Source: DASVEG01 sp035540495
GTDB lineage: Bacteria > Actinomycetota > Acidimicrobiia > Acidimicrobiales > CADCTF01
Direction: 5' to 3'
NCBI GenBank assembly: GCA_035540495.1
Contig: DATLGL010000051.1
Location: 30,258-94,257 of the forward strand
DNA: 64,000 bases
The notes under the pieces were generated by a model that was given only the letters and a program-made list of their open reading frames with translations, did no database searches and had not been told where the DNA came from. A program made the position numbers and the translations under genes. Shown piece by piece: positions 24,622 through 34,800 of the stretch; the first letter of the stretch is position 1, and each line of letters starts with the position of its first letter.

Positions 24622-26040
24622 ATGATCGAGCGAGACAAGCTGTACATCGACGGCGCATGGGTCCCGTCGACCGGGACGGGCACCATCGACGTCATCAACT
24701 CCACGACCGAAGAGGTCATGGGTCGCATCCCGGAAGGCACCGCCGAAGACGTAGACCGCGCGGCGAAGGCAGCGAAGGCGGCGTTCGAGACCTGGTCGCA
24801 GACCTCGCTCGAGGAGCGCAGCAAGTACCTGCAGAAGATCACCGAGGGTCTCCAGGCTCGCATGCAGGACATCGCCACGGTCGTCGCCCAGGAAGTCGGC
24901 ATGCCGATGAACCTGTCGACGATGATCCAGGCCGGCCTGCCGATCATGACGTTCGCCTCGACCGGTCAGCTCATCGACTCCTTCTCATGGGAGGAGACGA
25001 TCGGCAACTCGCTGATCGTTCGTGAGCCCGTGGGCGTCGTCGGTGCGATCACTCCGTGGAACTACCCGCTCCACCAGATCGCGGCGAAGGTCGCTCCCGC
25101 GCTCGCCGCCGGCTGCACCGTCGTGCTGAAGCCGTCGGAGGTCGCTCCCCTCAACGCGTTCATCCTCGCCGAGGTCATCGACGACGCCGGCCTGCCGGCG
25201 GGCGTGTTCAACCTCGTCACCGGCGTCGGTCCCGTCGTCGGTGAGGCGATCACCGCGCATCCCGACATCGACATGATCTCGTTCACGGGGTCGACTCGCG
25301 CCGGCAAGCGCGTGTCCGAGGTCGCGGCGCAGACGATCAAGCGCGTGGCCCTCGAGCTCGGCGGCAAGTCGCCCAACGTCATCCTCGAAGATGCCGATAT
25401 CGAGAAGGCCGTCACGGCCGGCGTCGGTGGCTGCTACCTCAACTCGGGCCAGACCTGCTCGGCCCTGACCCGGATGATCGTCCCCCGGTCGAAGCTCGCC
25501 CAGGTCGAGGAGATCGCGGTCAAGGCGGCCGAGACGTTCAAGGTCGGCGATCCGTTCGCTGCCGACACCCGCCTCGGCCCCCTCGTGTCGAAGGCCCAGC
25601 AGGACCGTGTCCGGGGCTACATCCAGAAGGGCGTCGAAGAGGGCGCGAAGCTCCTCACCGGCGGACCCGAGCAGCCGGAGGGCCTCGACAAGGGCTTCTT
25701 CGTGAAGCCGACGATCTTCTCCGAGGTCACGCCTGACATGACCATCGCGCAGGAGGAGATCTTCGGCCCGGTGCTCTCGATCCTCCCCTACGACACCGAG
25801 GAGGAGGCCGTCCGGATCGCGAACGACACGATCTACGGCCTCGCCGGCGCGGTCTGGGCCGGCGACAAGGAGAAGGCGAAGTCGATCGCTCGCAAGATCC
25901 GCACGGGTCAGGTCGACGTGAACGGCGGCGGCTTCAACCCGAACGCGCCGTTCGGCGGCTTCAAGCAGTCCGGTCACGGCCGCGAGCTCGGCAAGTTCGG
26001 CCTCGAGGAGTTCACCGAGATCAAGTCGCTGCAGCTCTAG
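24622..26040 (+). CDS. aldehyde dehydrogenase family protein
   Basis: 472 residues, full family length. The NAD-binding FTGSTRAGKRV, catalytic base in ELGGKSPNVIL and nucleophile Cys in NSGQTCSALTRM are all present, as are PWNYPLHQIAAKVAPAL and EEIFGPVLSILPY. It oxidises an aldehyde with NAD(P)+ in the cytoplasm; the resemblance is to the betaine/aliphatic aldehyde dehydrogenase group. AGGAGG is five bases before ATG 24622. It is followed by a strong hairpin, so it is probably monocistronic. Confidence 0.95.
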   Translation: MIERDKLYIDGAWVPSTGTGTIDVINSTTEEVMGRIPEGTAEDVDRAAKAAKAAFETWSQTSLEERSKYLQKITEGLQARMQDIATVVAQEVGMPMNLSTMIQAGLPIMTFASTGQLIDSFSWEETIGNSLIVREPVGVVGAITPWNYPLHQIAAKVAPALAAGCTVVLKPSEVAPLNAFILAEVIDDAGLPAGVFNLVTGVGPVVGEAITAHPDIDMISFTGSTRAGKRVSEVAAQTIKRVALELGGKSPNVILEDADIEKAVTAGVGGCYLNSGQTCSALTRMIVPRSKLAQVEEIAVKAAETFKVGDPFAADTRLGPLVSKAQQDRVRGYIQKGVEEGAKLLTGGPEQPEGLDKGFFVKPTIFSEVTPDMTIAQEEIFGPVLSILPYDTEEEAVRIANDTIYGLAGAVWAGDKEKAKSIARKIRTGQVDVNGGGFNPNAPFGGFKQSGHGRELGKFGLEEFTEIKSLQL

Positions 26041-26063
26041 CAGCCGCAGCAACAGGTTCGACA

Positions 26064-26089
26064 GAGGGCGCCCCGCTGGGGGCGCCCTC
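26064..26089 (+). terminator. aldehyde dehydrogenase terminator hairpin
   Basis: Perfect 11-bp stem, GAGGGCGCCCC (26064-26074) with GGGGCGCCCTC (26079-26089), closed by a four-base loop, 24 bases after the stop. The outer arm is the same GAGGGCGCC used after the csp gene. Confidence 0.75.
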
Positions 26090-26135
26090 TTCGCGTCCGG
26101 CAGGGGAGCGCGTCGGTGCCGTCGAAGTCCCTCTG

Positions 26136-27626
26136 ATGGGGGCAGTGACGTACATCCCTCCGGTGCCGGTCGTGATGCCGGCGCCGTCGAGGGTGCAGCA
26201 GGCTCGGCGGGCATCGGAGACCGCGGCGGTATTCGCGAAGCACCTCGGACCGGTGATGGCGCGGCGCGCCGCGGGACGGCAGGTTCCTCCAGCTGAGGTC
26301 GGACGTCGCCTGCGCCACGCGTTCGAGGCGCTCGGTTCGACGTACGTGAAGTTCGGCCAGCTCATCGGCTCCTCGCCCGGCGCGTTCGGCCAAGAGGTCT
26401 CCGACGAATTCCGCACCTGCCTCGACACCGGCCCTGCGGTCCCGTTCGAGCACGTGAAGGCGGAGGTCGAGCGGGCGATCGGCGCGCCGCTGTCGTCAGT
26501 GTTCGAGTTCTTCGACGGTGAGGCTCTCGCCAGCGCGTCGATCGCCGTCGTCCACCGGGCACGGCTGCGCGACGGTCGCGACGTCGCCGTCAAGGTCCTC
26601 CGTCCGGGGATCGTCGAGCGGGTCGCTGGCGACCTCGACGTGATGGAGCCGCTGTTCAAGCGCCTCGCACTGGCGGGCGTTCCGATCGCGGGGCCGCTGT
26701 TCCGCTTCCTGCGTGGCTTTCGGACCCAGGTCTGCGAGGAGCTCGACCTCCGCAACGAGGCTCGCACGATGGCGTACTTCCGCCACCTCCTGCTCGACTC
26801 CGGCCTCGACCGGCTCGTCATCCCCGAACCGCACGCGGAGCTCTCGGGGGACAACGTGTTGGTGATGGAGTACCTCGACGGCGTCGCGATCGACGACGTC
26901 GACGCCATCGCCGAGCTCGGCGGCGATCCGGCCGGGCTCATGCAGGACATGCTGCGCGCCTGGTTCCTCACCGGGCTCCGAGACGCGATGTTCCACGGCG
27001 ACATCCACGCTGGGAACCTCATGCTCCTCCGAGACGGCCGGGCAGGGATCATCGACTGGGGGATCGTCGGCCGGCTCGACGGACCCACCCACCACCTGTT
27101 CCGTCGCTTCGTCGAGGCCATCCTGGGCGACGCCGCAGCCTGGCCCGAGATCGTCGCGTTCCTCCAGGAGATGATGCCCGGACCGATGTTCGGCCCCGGC
27201 GACGGCACGAGCGACGGCAGCGACGGAGCGGGTCTGGCCGACAGCGAGCGCGAGGAGATCGAGGCGATCCTCACCCGGCCGTTCGGAGAGGTCGACCTCA
27301 CGGGAGCCTTCAAGGGACCCGGTGGCGGCAAACCGGCCAAGACCAAGGCCGAGCGGCGCCAGCGGCGGGCGCGACTGAAGGAGTTCCGGAAGGAGATCCT
27401 CGGCAGCGACTTCGTCGACACCGGCTTCGCCCAGGCGAACTTCCTCCTCTTCAAGCAGCTCCTCTACTTCGAGCGCTACGGGAAGTTGTACCTGGCCGAC
27501 CAGGCGCTGATGGGAGACCGGCCGTGGCTCGAGAAGGTTCTCGCCGAGAGCGCGCCGCCGCTGATCGGCGACTCGGAGGAAGCGTCAGTCTCTGACAATC
27601 GAACACCGGTAGAGGAATTGGCGTAG
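26136..27626 (+). CDS. AarF/ABC1 (UbiB-like) atypical kinase family protein
   Basis: 496 residues. The family's KxGQ-like motif YVKFGQLIGSSPGAF, the Ala-rich loop ASASIAVVHRARL, lysine strand DVAVKVLRPG, catalytic loop MFHGDIHAGNLMLL and metal motif IIDWGIVG are present. The C-terminal 130 residues are charged and helical. UbiB/ADCK proteins bind nucleotide and act on lipid or quinone precursors; the actinobacterial role is unclear. ATG 26136 is the first good start after the terminator. No neighbour explains it. Confidence 0.85.
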   Translation: MGAVTYIPPVPVVMPAPSRVQQARRASETAAVFAKHLGPVMARRAAGRQVPPAEVGRRLRHAFEALGSTYVKFGQLIGSSPGAFGQEVSDEFRTCLDTGPAVPFEHVKAEVERAIGAPLSSVFEFFDGEALASASIAVVHRARLRDGRDVAVKVLRPGIVERVAGDLDVMEPLFKRLALAGVPIAGPLFRFLRGFRTQVCEELDLRNEARTMAYFRHLLLDSGLDRLVIPEPHAELSGDNVLVMEYLDGVAIDDVDAIAELGGDPAGLMQDMLRAWFLTGLRDAMFHGDIHAGNLMLLRDGRAGIIDWGIVGRLDGPTHHLFRRFVEAILGDAAAWPEIVAFLQEMMPGPMFGPGDGTSDGSDGAGLADSEREEIEAILTRPFGEVDLTGAFKGPGGGKPAKTKAERRQRRARLKEFRKEILGSDFVDTGFAQANFLLFKQLLYFERYGKLYLADQALMGDRPWLEKVLAESAPPLIGDSEEASVSDNRTPVEELA

Positions 27627-27642
27627 TTCGCGGCGAAATGCG

Positions 27643-27656
27643 GTGACGCCTGTCAC
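27643..27656. promoter_or_regulatory. candidate CRP/GlxR-type operator
   Basis: GGTGA-CGCCTG-TCACG (core GTGA N6 TCAC at 27643-27656) matches the cAMP-receptor-protein consensus TGTGA N6 TCACA except at the outermost bases. It lies just upstream of the candidate promoter for the solute-transport operon. Confidence 0.45.
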
Positions 27657-27665
27657 GAATGGTTC

Positions 27666-27694
27666 TTGACCAGATGACGGGTCAGAGTCAATCT
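27666..27694 (+). promoter_or_regulatory. candidate sigma-A promoter of the transport operon
   Basis: TTGACC at 27666-27671, a 17-base spacer and CAATCT at 27689-27694. The -35 is strong and the -10 weak, which fits an activator-dependent promoter under the CRP-like site ten bases upstream. It predicts transcription from about 27701, 48 bases before the ATG. Confidence 0.35.
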
Positions 27695-27748
27695 TCGACG
27701 ACAGCATCCTGAACATTCCTCAGCTTCGCAGCAAGGGGTCCGCTGCTC

Positions 27749-29596
27749 ATGAACCGCGCCACGCTCGCACGTCGCTACGCACCGCTCGCGGCGGTCGTCG
27801 CCGTGCAGCTCCTCATCATCGCCACGGTGCCCTCGAGGGCTCCGAGCCAGGACATCGCAGCCGGCGGTCCCGGCTTCGTCGAGACCACCGACGGCGTCGC
27901 CGCCGGTGATCCAGGCGAGGTCGTCGACGAGTCGGTGCCCATCGACCCGGCCACCGGCGAGCCGGCACCCGTCGACGGCGGCGGTGGCGGCGGTGGCGGT
28001 GGCGGCGGTGGCAGCGCGCAGACCACCGGCGGCGGAGGACAGGCCCCGGCGCAGGGTGGCGGCGGTGGCGGCGCGGTCGCGCAACAGGGCGACGGCGGGC
28101 CGACCGGCGACACCAGCCACTGCAAGGACGGGCGCCAGTTCGATCCCGCGATCTTCTACCACGCACCCAAGTGCGTCGGGAAGTGGTCAGGCGGCAACAA
28201 CGGCGGCGCCACCTACCAGGGCGTCACCGACAAGGAAGTCAAGGTCATCGTCTATCGGGGCAAGCCGAACCCGCAGGTCGACGCGATCCTCGACGCCGTC
28301 GGCTCGAACCCACCCGACGACTGGGTGACCGACTTCATGAACAAGAGCTTCGAGTTCGTGAACAAGAACTTCGAGTTCTACGGCCGCAAGATCGTCTGGG
28401 AGGAGTTCTTCGGCAAGTGCGACACCGTGCCGCCGAACTACACCTGCCTCCGCGGCGAGATGCGCGACCTCGTCCGCGACAAGAAGCCGTACATGGTCAT
28501 CTGGGGGACGCCCCTCGCGTCGCCCGCGTTCGACGAGCTCTCCGCCCTCAAGGTCGTGAACCTCGGCGGACAGCACTTCCGGAACAACCCGTTCTCGATC
28601 CAGCGCCGCCCGTACCACTGGGACGTCGCGATCCCCGGTGACGTCGCGGCGAAGCACGTGGCCGAGTGGTACTGCAAGCGCCTCCACGGCAAGAAGGCGC
28701 GGTGGGCGGGCGAGACGGGCACCGACCCTCGCCACCAGAACCCGCCGAACAACGACATCCGCAACAAGACCCGCGTCCTCGGCGTGATCTCGACGGACGA
28801 CCCGGAGAACCTCAACACGATCAAGCAGGTCTTGAAGCCGGAGCTCGCGAAGTGCGGCGCCCAGGTGGCGCACGAGTTCTATTACGCGCAGGACATCGCC
28901 CGGGCCGAGGAGCAGCGCCGTCTCGGGATGCAGAAGATGCGTGAGAACCCCGAGTCGACGTCGATCATGTGCTTCTGCGACGGCGTGGCGCCGGTCTTCA
29001 TGTACCGCACCGCGCAGGAGCAGGCGTACTTCCCCGAGCACATCATCGTGGGCGTCGGCGCCAACGACACCGACGCCATCGCCCAGGCGTACGACACCGG
29101 CTCGACGCTCTGCAACGAGTGCCGCCAGTACGAGAACGCCTTCGGCCTGCGCTCGTCGCCCGCCCTCGAGCGCTTCACGAACAACGCCGCGGTTCGCCTG
29201 TACAAGTCGATGGGCGGAACGAAGATCACCAACTTCGACACCTACAAGGGCGCCCTCGGCGAGCTGAACTACTTCATGCTCGCCGGCACGCTGATCCAGG
29301 CCGCGGGGCCGCAGCTGAACCCGGCGAACATGGAGAAGGGAGCCTTCTCCTACGGCTACCGAGGTGGCTTCGCCGACATCAATGACCCCAAGGTGAACCG
29401 CCGTGGCTTCAAGCCGGGCAACTACGGCTGGTTCTCCGACATGGACCAGGTGATGTGGGCCCAGAACGTCCCGTCGGAGGCGATGGGCAACAACAAGGGC
29501 ACCTACGTGCAGCTCGACGGTCGTCGCTTCGAGTTGGGCGAGTGGCCCACCGGCGAGCTGCCGATCCCCGAGAACAAGTCGCAGCGGGGTCGCTGA
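27749..29596 (+). CDS. branched-chain-type ABC transporter solute-binding protein
   Basis: 615 residues. The N-terminal hydrophobic PLAAVVAVQLLIIATV has no lipobox Cys, so it is a signal peptide or anchor. A 70-residue linker with long Gly runs (near residue 75-90) leads to a type I periplasmic-binding fold: VKVIVYRGKPNPQVDAIL, then VILGVISTDDPENLNTIKQVL-type strands and a C-terminal lobe. Four Cys (CDTVPPNYTC, CNEC) may form disulfides. It is much longer than LivK (about 370). First gene of an operon that includes permease and ATPases; substrate unknown. Confidence 0.8.
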   Translation: MNRATLARRYAPLAAVVAVQLLIIATVPSRAPSQDIAAGGPGFVETTDGVAAGDPGEVVDESVPIDPATGEPAPVDGGGGGGGGGGGGSAQTTGGGGQAPAQGGGGGGAVAQQGDGGPTGDTSHCKDGRQFDPAIFYHAPKCVGKWSGGNNGGATYQGVTDKEVKVIVYRGKPNPQVDAILDAVGSNPPDDWVTDFMNKSFEFVNKNFEFYGRKIVWEEFFGKCDTVPPNYTCLRGEMRDLVRDKKPYMVIWGTPLASPAFDELSALKVVNLGGQHFRNNPFSIQRRPYHWDVAIPGDVAAKHVAEWYCKRLHGKKARWAGETGTDPRHQNPPNNDIRNKTRVLGVISTDDPENLNTIKQVLKPELAKCGAQVAHEFYYAQDIARAEEQRRLGMQKMRENPESTSIMCFCDGVAPVFMYRTAQEQAYFPEHIIVGVGANDTDAIAQAYDTGSTLCNECRQYENAFGLRSSPALERFTNNAAVRLYKSMGGTKITNFDTYKGALGELNYFMLAGTLIQAAGPQLNPANMEKGAFSYGYRGGFADINDPKVNRRGFKPGNYGWFSDMDQVMWAQNVPSEAMGNNKGTYVQLDGRRFELGEWPTGELPIPENKSQRGR

Positions 29597-29597
29597 C

Positions 29598-31877
29598 GTG
29601 GCCGCGATCGCGGCCGTCAGGAACGGTCTGATCGGCGCGGGGGCGTTCCTCGCGACGCTGCTCGTCTGCAAGCTCTACTTCGGTACGCCGTGGTCGATCG
29701 TCCTCGACGGCATCGCCCTCGGGTCGCTGTACGGCCTGATCGGCGTCGGCGTCATCCTCATCTACCGCACCAACCGCATCTTCAACTTCGCGGCAGGTGG
29801 GCTCGGAGCGATCCCTGCGGTCGCCGGCGTCCTCCTGATCGTCTACAAGGGCTGGAGCTGGTGGATCGCGTTCCCGCTGGCGATCATCGCCGGCGCGGTC
29901 CTCGGCGGGCTCATCGACGTGCTCGTCATCCGGCGCTTCGCGACCGCGCCCCGGCTGATCCTCACTGTCGTCACCATCGGCGTCAGCCAGTTCCTCGCGT
30001 TCCTGGCGCTCCTGCTGCCGAAGTGGATCAAGCCCCCGACGGGGCAGGGGCAGTTCATCTCCTTCGTCCCGACGCCGTGGATCAAGTACCAGTTGGTCAA
30101 GGTCGGCAACCAGCGCTACAGCGGCGACTACCTGTTCGCCGTCGTGCTGGTGCTCGCGCTCGTGATCGGGCTGATGGCGTTCTTCCGCTACACCCGCATC
30201 GGCATTGCGCTGCGCGCGTCGGCCGAGAACGCCGACCGGGCATCGCTGCTCGGGATCCCCGTGCGTCGCGTCGGGACCGTCGCCTGGGTCATCGCCGGCG
30301 TCTTCGCAACGGCGACCATCTTCGTGCGGTCGTCGCTCGTCGGCGTGCCGATCGACGGCACGCTCGGCTACGTCGTGCTGCTGTACGCGCTCGCGGCGGC
30401 CGTGATCGGCCGGATGGAGAGCATCCCGACCTGCATGCTCGCCGGCGTCATGATCGGGATGCTCGACCAGGCGTCCGTGCTCAAGACCGGCCGCAACTCC
30501 CTCGCGGGGGCGATCATGTTCGTGGTCATCCTCGCGGCGCTGCTCATCCAGCGCGGCAAGCTGTCGCGAGCGCAGGACTCGGGCGTGTCGAGCTTCTCGT
30601 TCGTCAAGGAGTTCCGCCCGATCCCGTCGGAGCTGCGCAACGTCCGCGAGGTCGTGATCGCCCGTTCCGTCCTCGGCGCGGCTGCGCTCTTCGTCCTCCT
30701 CGGGGCGCCGTTCTTCCTCGGGGGCTCCCGGCTCAGCCGAGCGACGCCGCTGCTGCTCTACTGCATCGTCGCGATCTCGCTCGTGATCCTCACCGGGTGG
30801 GCGGGCCAGATGTCGCTCGGCCAGTTCGGCCTCGTCGGCATCGGCGCCGGGGTCGGCGGTGGCATCGCCGCGAACCACAACCTCGACTTCTTCGTGGTGC
30901 TGACGATCGGGATCCTCGCCGGCGCGCTGATCGCCGTGCTCGTCGGGCTCCCCGCCCTCCGGATCCAGGGCATGTTCCTGGCCGTCGCCACGCTCGCCTT
31001 CGCCGGCACCGTCTCAGGGTTCGTGCTGAACAACTCCTACTGGCTCGGCCAGCAGATCCTGCCAAAGGGTGGCAACAGGCCCGAGCGGTTCATGCTCTGG
31101 CAGCGGATCGACATGTCGAGCGCGACGGAGTTCAAGTGGTTCGGCCCCGACTTCACGCTCGAGGCCGACGCGAAGTTCTACTACTTCTGCTTGATCTTCC
31201 TGGGTCTCGCGCTGCTGGTCGCGAAGTCGTACCGGCGCAACCGCGCGGGACGCATCCTCATCGCCATCCGGGACAACCAGCGGGCGGCGCCCGCGTACGC
31301 GATCAACCTCGCCCGCAACCGCCTCGCCGCCTTCGCCATCTCCGGAGGCATGGCCGCGGGCGCTGGTGTGCTGATGGTGTACTTCCTCAACGCCGTCGAC
31401 CGCGAGACGTACGGCTACGGCAACTCCATCTTCATCTTCACGGCGACGGTGATCGGTGGCCTGACCTCGCTTCCCGGAGCGATCTTCGGCACACTCGTCA
31501 TCGGCGGCGTCCAGACCTACGGCGAGACCTACATCGAAGGCATCTCGCTGCTCGTGACGGGCCCTGGTCTGGTCCTCGTGCTGATGTTCCTTCCCGGGGG
31601 TTTCGCCGAAGGCCTCTACCGCCTCCGCGACTCGTTCCTCCTGTGGGTCGCGAAGCGCCACGACATCCTCGTGCCGTCGCTCGTGGCCGACCGCAGGGTA
31701 GAGACCGGTGAAGACCAGCAGCACGTCATCGAAGACGCCGAGCACCACGTCGAGGAGACCGAGTCGTTCGACGTACTCGGCGGCCCGACGATCGGCTGCC
31801 CCGTGTGCGGCGTCGTGCTCAGCCTCGACGACGCTCCTGACCACGAGCATCTGCGAGCGGAGGTGGCGGCCCGATGA
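29598..31877 (+). CDS. fused LivH-LivM permease with C-terminal zinc-ribbon-like tail
   Basis: 759 residues. Residues about 30-320 are LivH-like (LDGIALGSLYGLIGVGVILI, LRASAENADRASLLGI, the permease loop). Residues about 350-680 are LivM-like (ILTGWAGQMSLGQFGLVGIG, the family's signature, and YAINLARNRLAAFAISGG). About 16 membrane segments in all. The last 70 residues are acidic and contain CPVCGVVLS and two His, resembling a zinc-ribbon knuckle; this tail is not found in ordinary LivM. GTG 29598 lies one base after the binding-protein stop and the 3' end overlaps the next gene (ATGA). Confidence 0.85.
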   Translation: MAAIAAVRNGLIGAGAFLATLLVCKLYFGTPWSIVLDGIALGSLYGLIGVGVILIYRTNRIFNFAAGGLGAIPAVAGVLLIVYKGWSWWIAFPLAIIAGAVLGGLIDVLVIRRFATAPRLILTVVTIGVSQFLAFLALLLPKWIKPPTGQGQFISFVPTPWIKYQLVKVGNQRYSGDYLFAVVLVLALVIGLMAFFRYTRIGIALRASAENADRASLLGIPVRRVGTVAWVIAGVFATATIFVRSSLVGVPIDGTLGYVVLLYALAAAVIGRMESIPTCMLAGVMIGMLDQASVLKTGRNSLAGAIMFVVILAALLIQRGKLSRAQDSGVSSFSFVKEFRPIPSELRNVREVVIARSVLGAAALFVLLGAPFFLGGSRLSRATPLLLYCIVAISLVILTGWAGQMSLGQFGLVGIGAGVGGGIAANHNLDFFVVLTIGILAGALIAVLVGLPALRIQGMFLAVATLAFAGTVSGFVLNNSYWLGQQILPKGGNRPERFMLWQRIDMSSATEFKWFGPDFTLEADAKFYYFCLIFLGLALLVAKSYRRNRAGRILIAIRDNQRAAPAYAINLARNRLAAFAISGGMAAGAGVLMVYFLNAVDRETYGYGNSIFIFTATVIGGLTSLPGAIFGTLVIGGVQTYGETYIEGISLLVTGPGLVLVLMFLPGGFAEGLYRLRDSFLLWVAKRHDILVPSLVADRRVETGEDQQHVIEDAEHHVEETESFDVLGGPTIGCPVCGVVLSLDDAPDHEHLRAEVAAR

Positions 31878-34800
31878 CGGCCATCGAGGATCGCATCGAG
31901 CACTCCCACAGCCTCGAGGAGGCGGAGGAGGAGCTGCGCTCCGCTCCGCCGCGGGGCCTGAAGGGGATCGGCGGCGGCGCGCCGATGCTGCCCCTCGTCG
32001 TGCTGTTCGGGCTCAACTTCGTCGACGAGTTCGACCGGGTCGCGTTCGGGGCGGTCATCTCGGAAATCCGCGACGCGTTCGGGCTCTCCGACGCAGGGAT
32101 CCAGCAGGTGGCCGGTCTCGCCGGCCTCGCGACGCTGCTGCTCTCGCTCCCGATGGGCATCATCGGTGACCGCATCAGCCGGGTGAAGCTGTCGATCGGT
32201 GCCGCGGTCCTCTGGGGCGTGTGCGCGGTGCTGACGGGCATCGTCCCCGCTACGTTCCTGCTGTTCCTCGTCCGGTTCGGTGCCGGCCTCGGCCGCATCA
32301 TCAACGAGGTCGTCCACCCGAGCCTGCTGAGCGACTACTACCCGCGCGAGGCGCATCCTCGGGTGTTCGGCCTGCATCGCACCGCGAACTCGCTCGGGGC
32401 CATCGCGGGCCCGATCGCCGGCGGCATCGCGGTGTGGATCGCGTGGCAGGCCTCGTTCGTGATCCTCGCGATCCCGACGGCCATCTTCCTCATCCTCGCC
32501 CTGCGCCTGCGGGAACCCAACCGCGGCGAGTCGATCGACAAGGACCTCGCCGCCGCCGTTGCCCAGGACGAGGCGATCTCGTTCGGTGAAGCGCGGCGCC
32601 AGCTCTCGTCGTCGAGGACGTTGAAGCGGTTCTGGCTCGGGGCGTTCCTCCTCGGTGTCGGCGCGTTCCAGATCGGCAACGTGGTCGCCCTGTTCTTCGA
32701 GGACGTCTTCGGCTTCGGCCCGGTCGGTCGCGGCTTCGTGCAGCTGGTGCTCGGCGCCGGCACCGTCACCGGGCTCGCCGTCGGCGGCACGCTGGCCAAT
32801 CGCGCCACGTCGAGCGGAAATCTCTCCCGGCTAGCGACGATCACCGGCCTGTCGTTCGTGCAGTTCGCGGCCGGGTGCATCCTGCTGGCGGTGTCGCCGT
32901 GGGCGCCGATGGCGGTCGCGGCGGCGTTCGTGCTCCAGCTCGGGATCGGCGCCTACCAGCCCGCGTACTACTCGATCGTCGGCATGGTGGCTCCACCGCG
33001 CGTCCGGTCGCAGTCGTACGCCTGGGCGATCCTGTACTACGGCGGCGGAGGCCTCTTCTACACCGTCTTTCTCTCGGGGATCGGCGAGAACACCAGCTAC
33101 CGACTGCTGACCACGATCCTGGCAGTGGTCGTGATGATCGCGGGGTTGGTCGGCGCCAGCGCGAGCCGCTTCGTGAGGCGCGACGTCGAACAGGCGGAGT
33201 CGACGCTCGCGACCGCGGTCCGGATCCGCGAGGAGATGAGCAGCGGCGCGGAGCGCCCGATCCTCCTCTGCAAGGGCGTCGACGTCGCGTACGACACCGT
33301 CCAGATCCTCTTCGGCGTCGACATGGAGATCAAGGAGGGCGAGATCGTCGCCCTGCTCGGCACCAACGGCGCGGGCAAGTCGACGCTGCTCAAGGCGGTC
33401 GCCGGCCTCGTCGACCCGATCGGCGGCGCGATCTTCTTCGACGGGCGCGACGTCACCCATGCCGATGCGGTCGCCGCCGCCAAGGCGGGCATCGTCGTTG
33501 TGCCAGGTGGCAAGGCGGTGTTCCCGACGCTGACCGTCGCGGAGCACTTCAAGGCAGGGACCTGGCTGTACGCCGACGACGATCCGGCCGACGTGCAGCG
33601 TCGCATCGACGAGGTCCTCGAGATGTTCCCCCGCCTCAAGGAGCGCTGGGACCAGCTCGCGGGGAACATGTCGGGCGGCGAGCAGCAGCAGCTCGCGCTC
33701 GGGATGGCGTTCGTCGCGAAGCCGAAGCTCCTGATCATCGACGAGCTCTCGCTCGGCCTCGCGCCGACGATCGTCGAGCAGTTGCTCAACATCGTCCGCA
33801 AGATCCACCAGCAGGGCTGCACGATCATCCTCGTCGAGCAGTCGGTGAACGTCGCCCTGACGATCGCCACCCGCGCCTATTTCATGGAGAAGGGCGAGGT
33901 GCGCTTCTCGGGCCCGACGGAGGAGCTGCTCGAGCGGGGTGACATCCTCCGCTCCGTCTTCCTCCAGGGCGCGGCCGCGGCCGCCGACGAACCGACGTCG
34001 TCGAAGAAGGCGGCCGCGATCGTCAAGACGGAGGTCGACCGCACGGTCGAGCCGATCCTCCGCGTCGAAGGGCTGACCAAGCGCTTCGGTGGCATCACCG
34101 CCGTCGACGACGTCACCTTCACGCTCCACCCGGGCGAGATCCTCGGGCTGATCGGGCCGAACGGAGCGGGCAAGACCACGATCTTCGACTTGATCTCGGG
34201 GATCCTCCCGCTCGACAGCGGCAGGATCTTCCTGCAGGGCAAGGACGTGACCGGTTGGGGCGCCGACCGGCGCGCCGCGGCCGGCCTCGGTCGGTCGTTC
34301 CAGGACGCGCGCATCTTCCCGTCGCTCACCGTCGCCGAGAACATCGCGATCGGCCTCGAGCGCCACATCGAGGTGCGCGACCACCTCGCCGCTGCGCTCA
34401 ACCTGCCGTCGGTGCAGCAGTCGGAGGAGGACGTCGCCTGGACGGTCGAAGACCTGATCGAGCTGATGAACCTCGGCGCGTTCCGCGACAAGTTCGTGAG
34501 CGAGCTCTCGACCGGCTCCCGTCGGATCGTCGACCTGGCGATGTCGATCGCCCACGATCCCTCGGTGCTGCTCCTCGACGAGCCCTCGTCCGGCATCGCG
34601 CAGAAGGAGACCGAGGCGCTCGGGCCGCTGCTCAAGCGCATCCAGAAGGAGACGGGCTGCTCGATGCTCGTGATCGAGCACGACATGCCTCTGATCACGA
34701 CCGTGTCCGACGAGATCCTCGCCCTCGAGCTCGGCGCCGTCGTCACCCGTGGGCCGGCCGACGACGTGCTGTCGAACCCGCGGGTGGTGTCGTCGTACCT

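Noticed and set aside
27982..28015. GGCGGTGGC run as a microsatellite
   Set aside because: In frame it encodes the Gly linker of the binding protein. It may vary in length, but it is not a separate feature.
28187..29671. Long open frame antisense to the solute-binding protein gene
   Set aside because: High GC3 produces long antisense frames throughout. The plus frame has signal peptide, fold motifs and operon overlaps; the antisense product is compositionally biased and matches no family.
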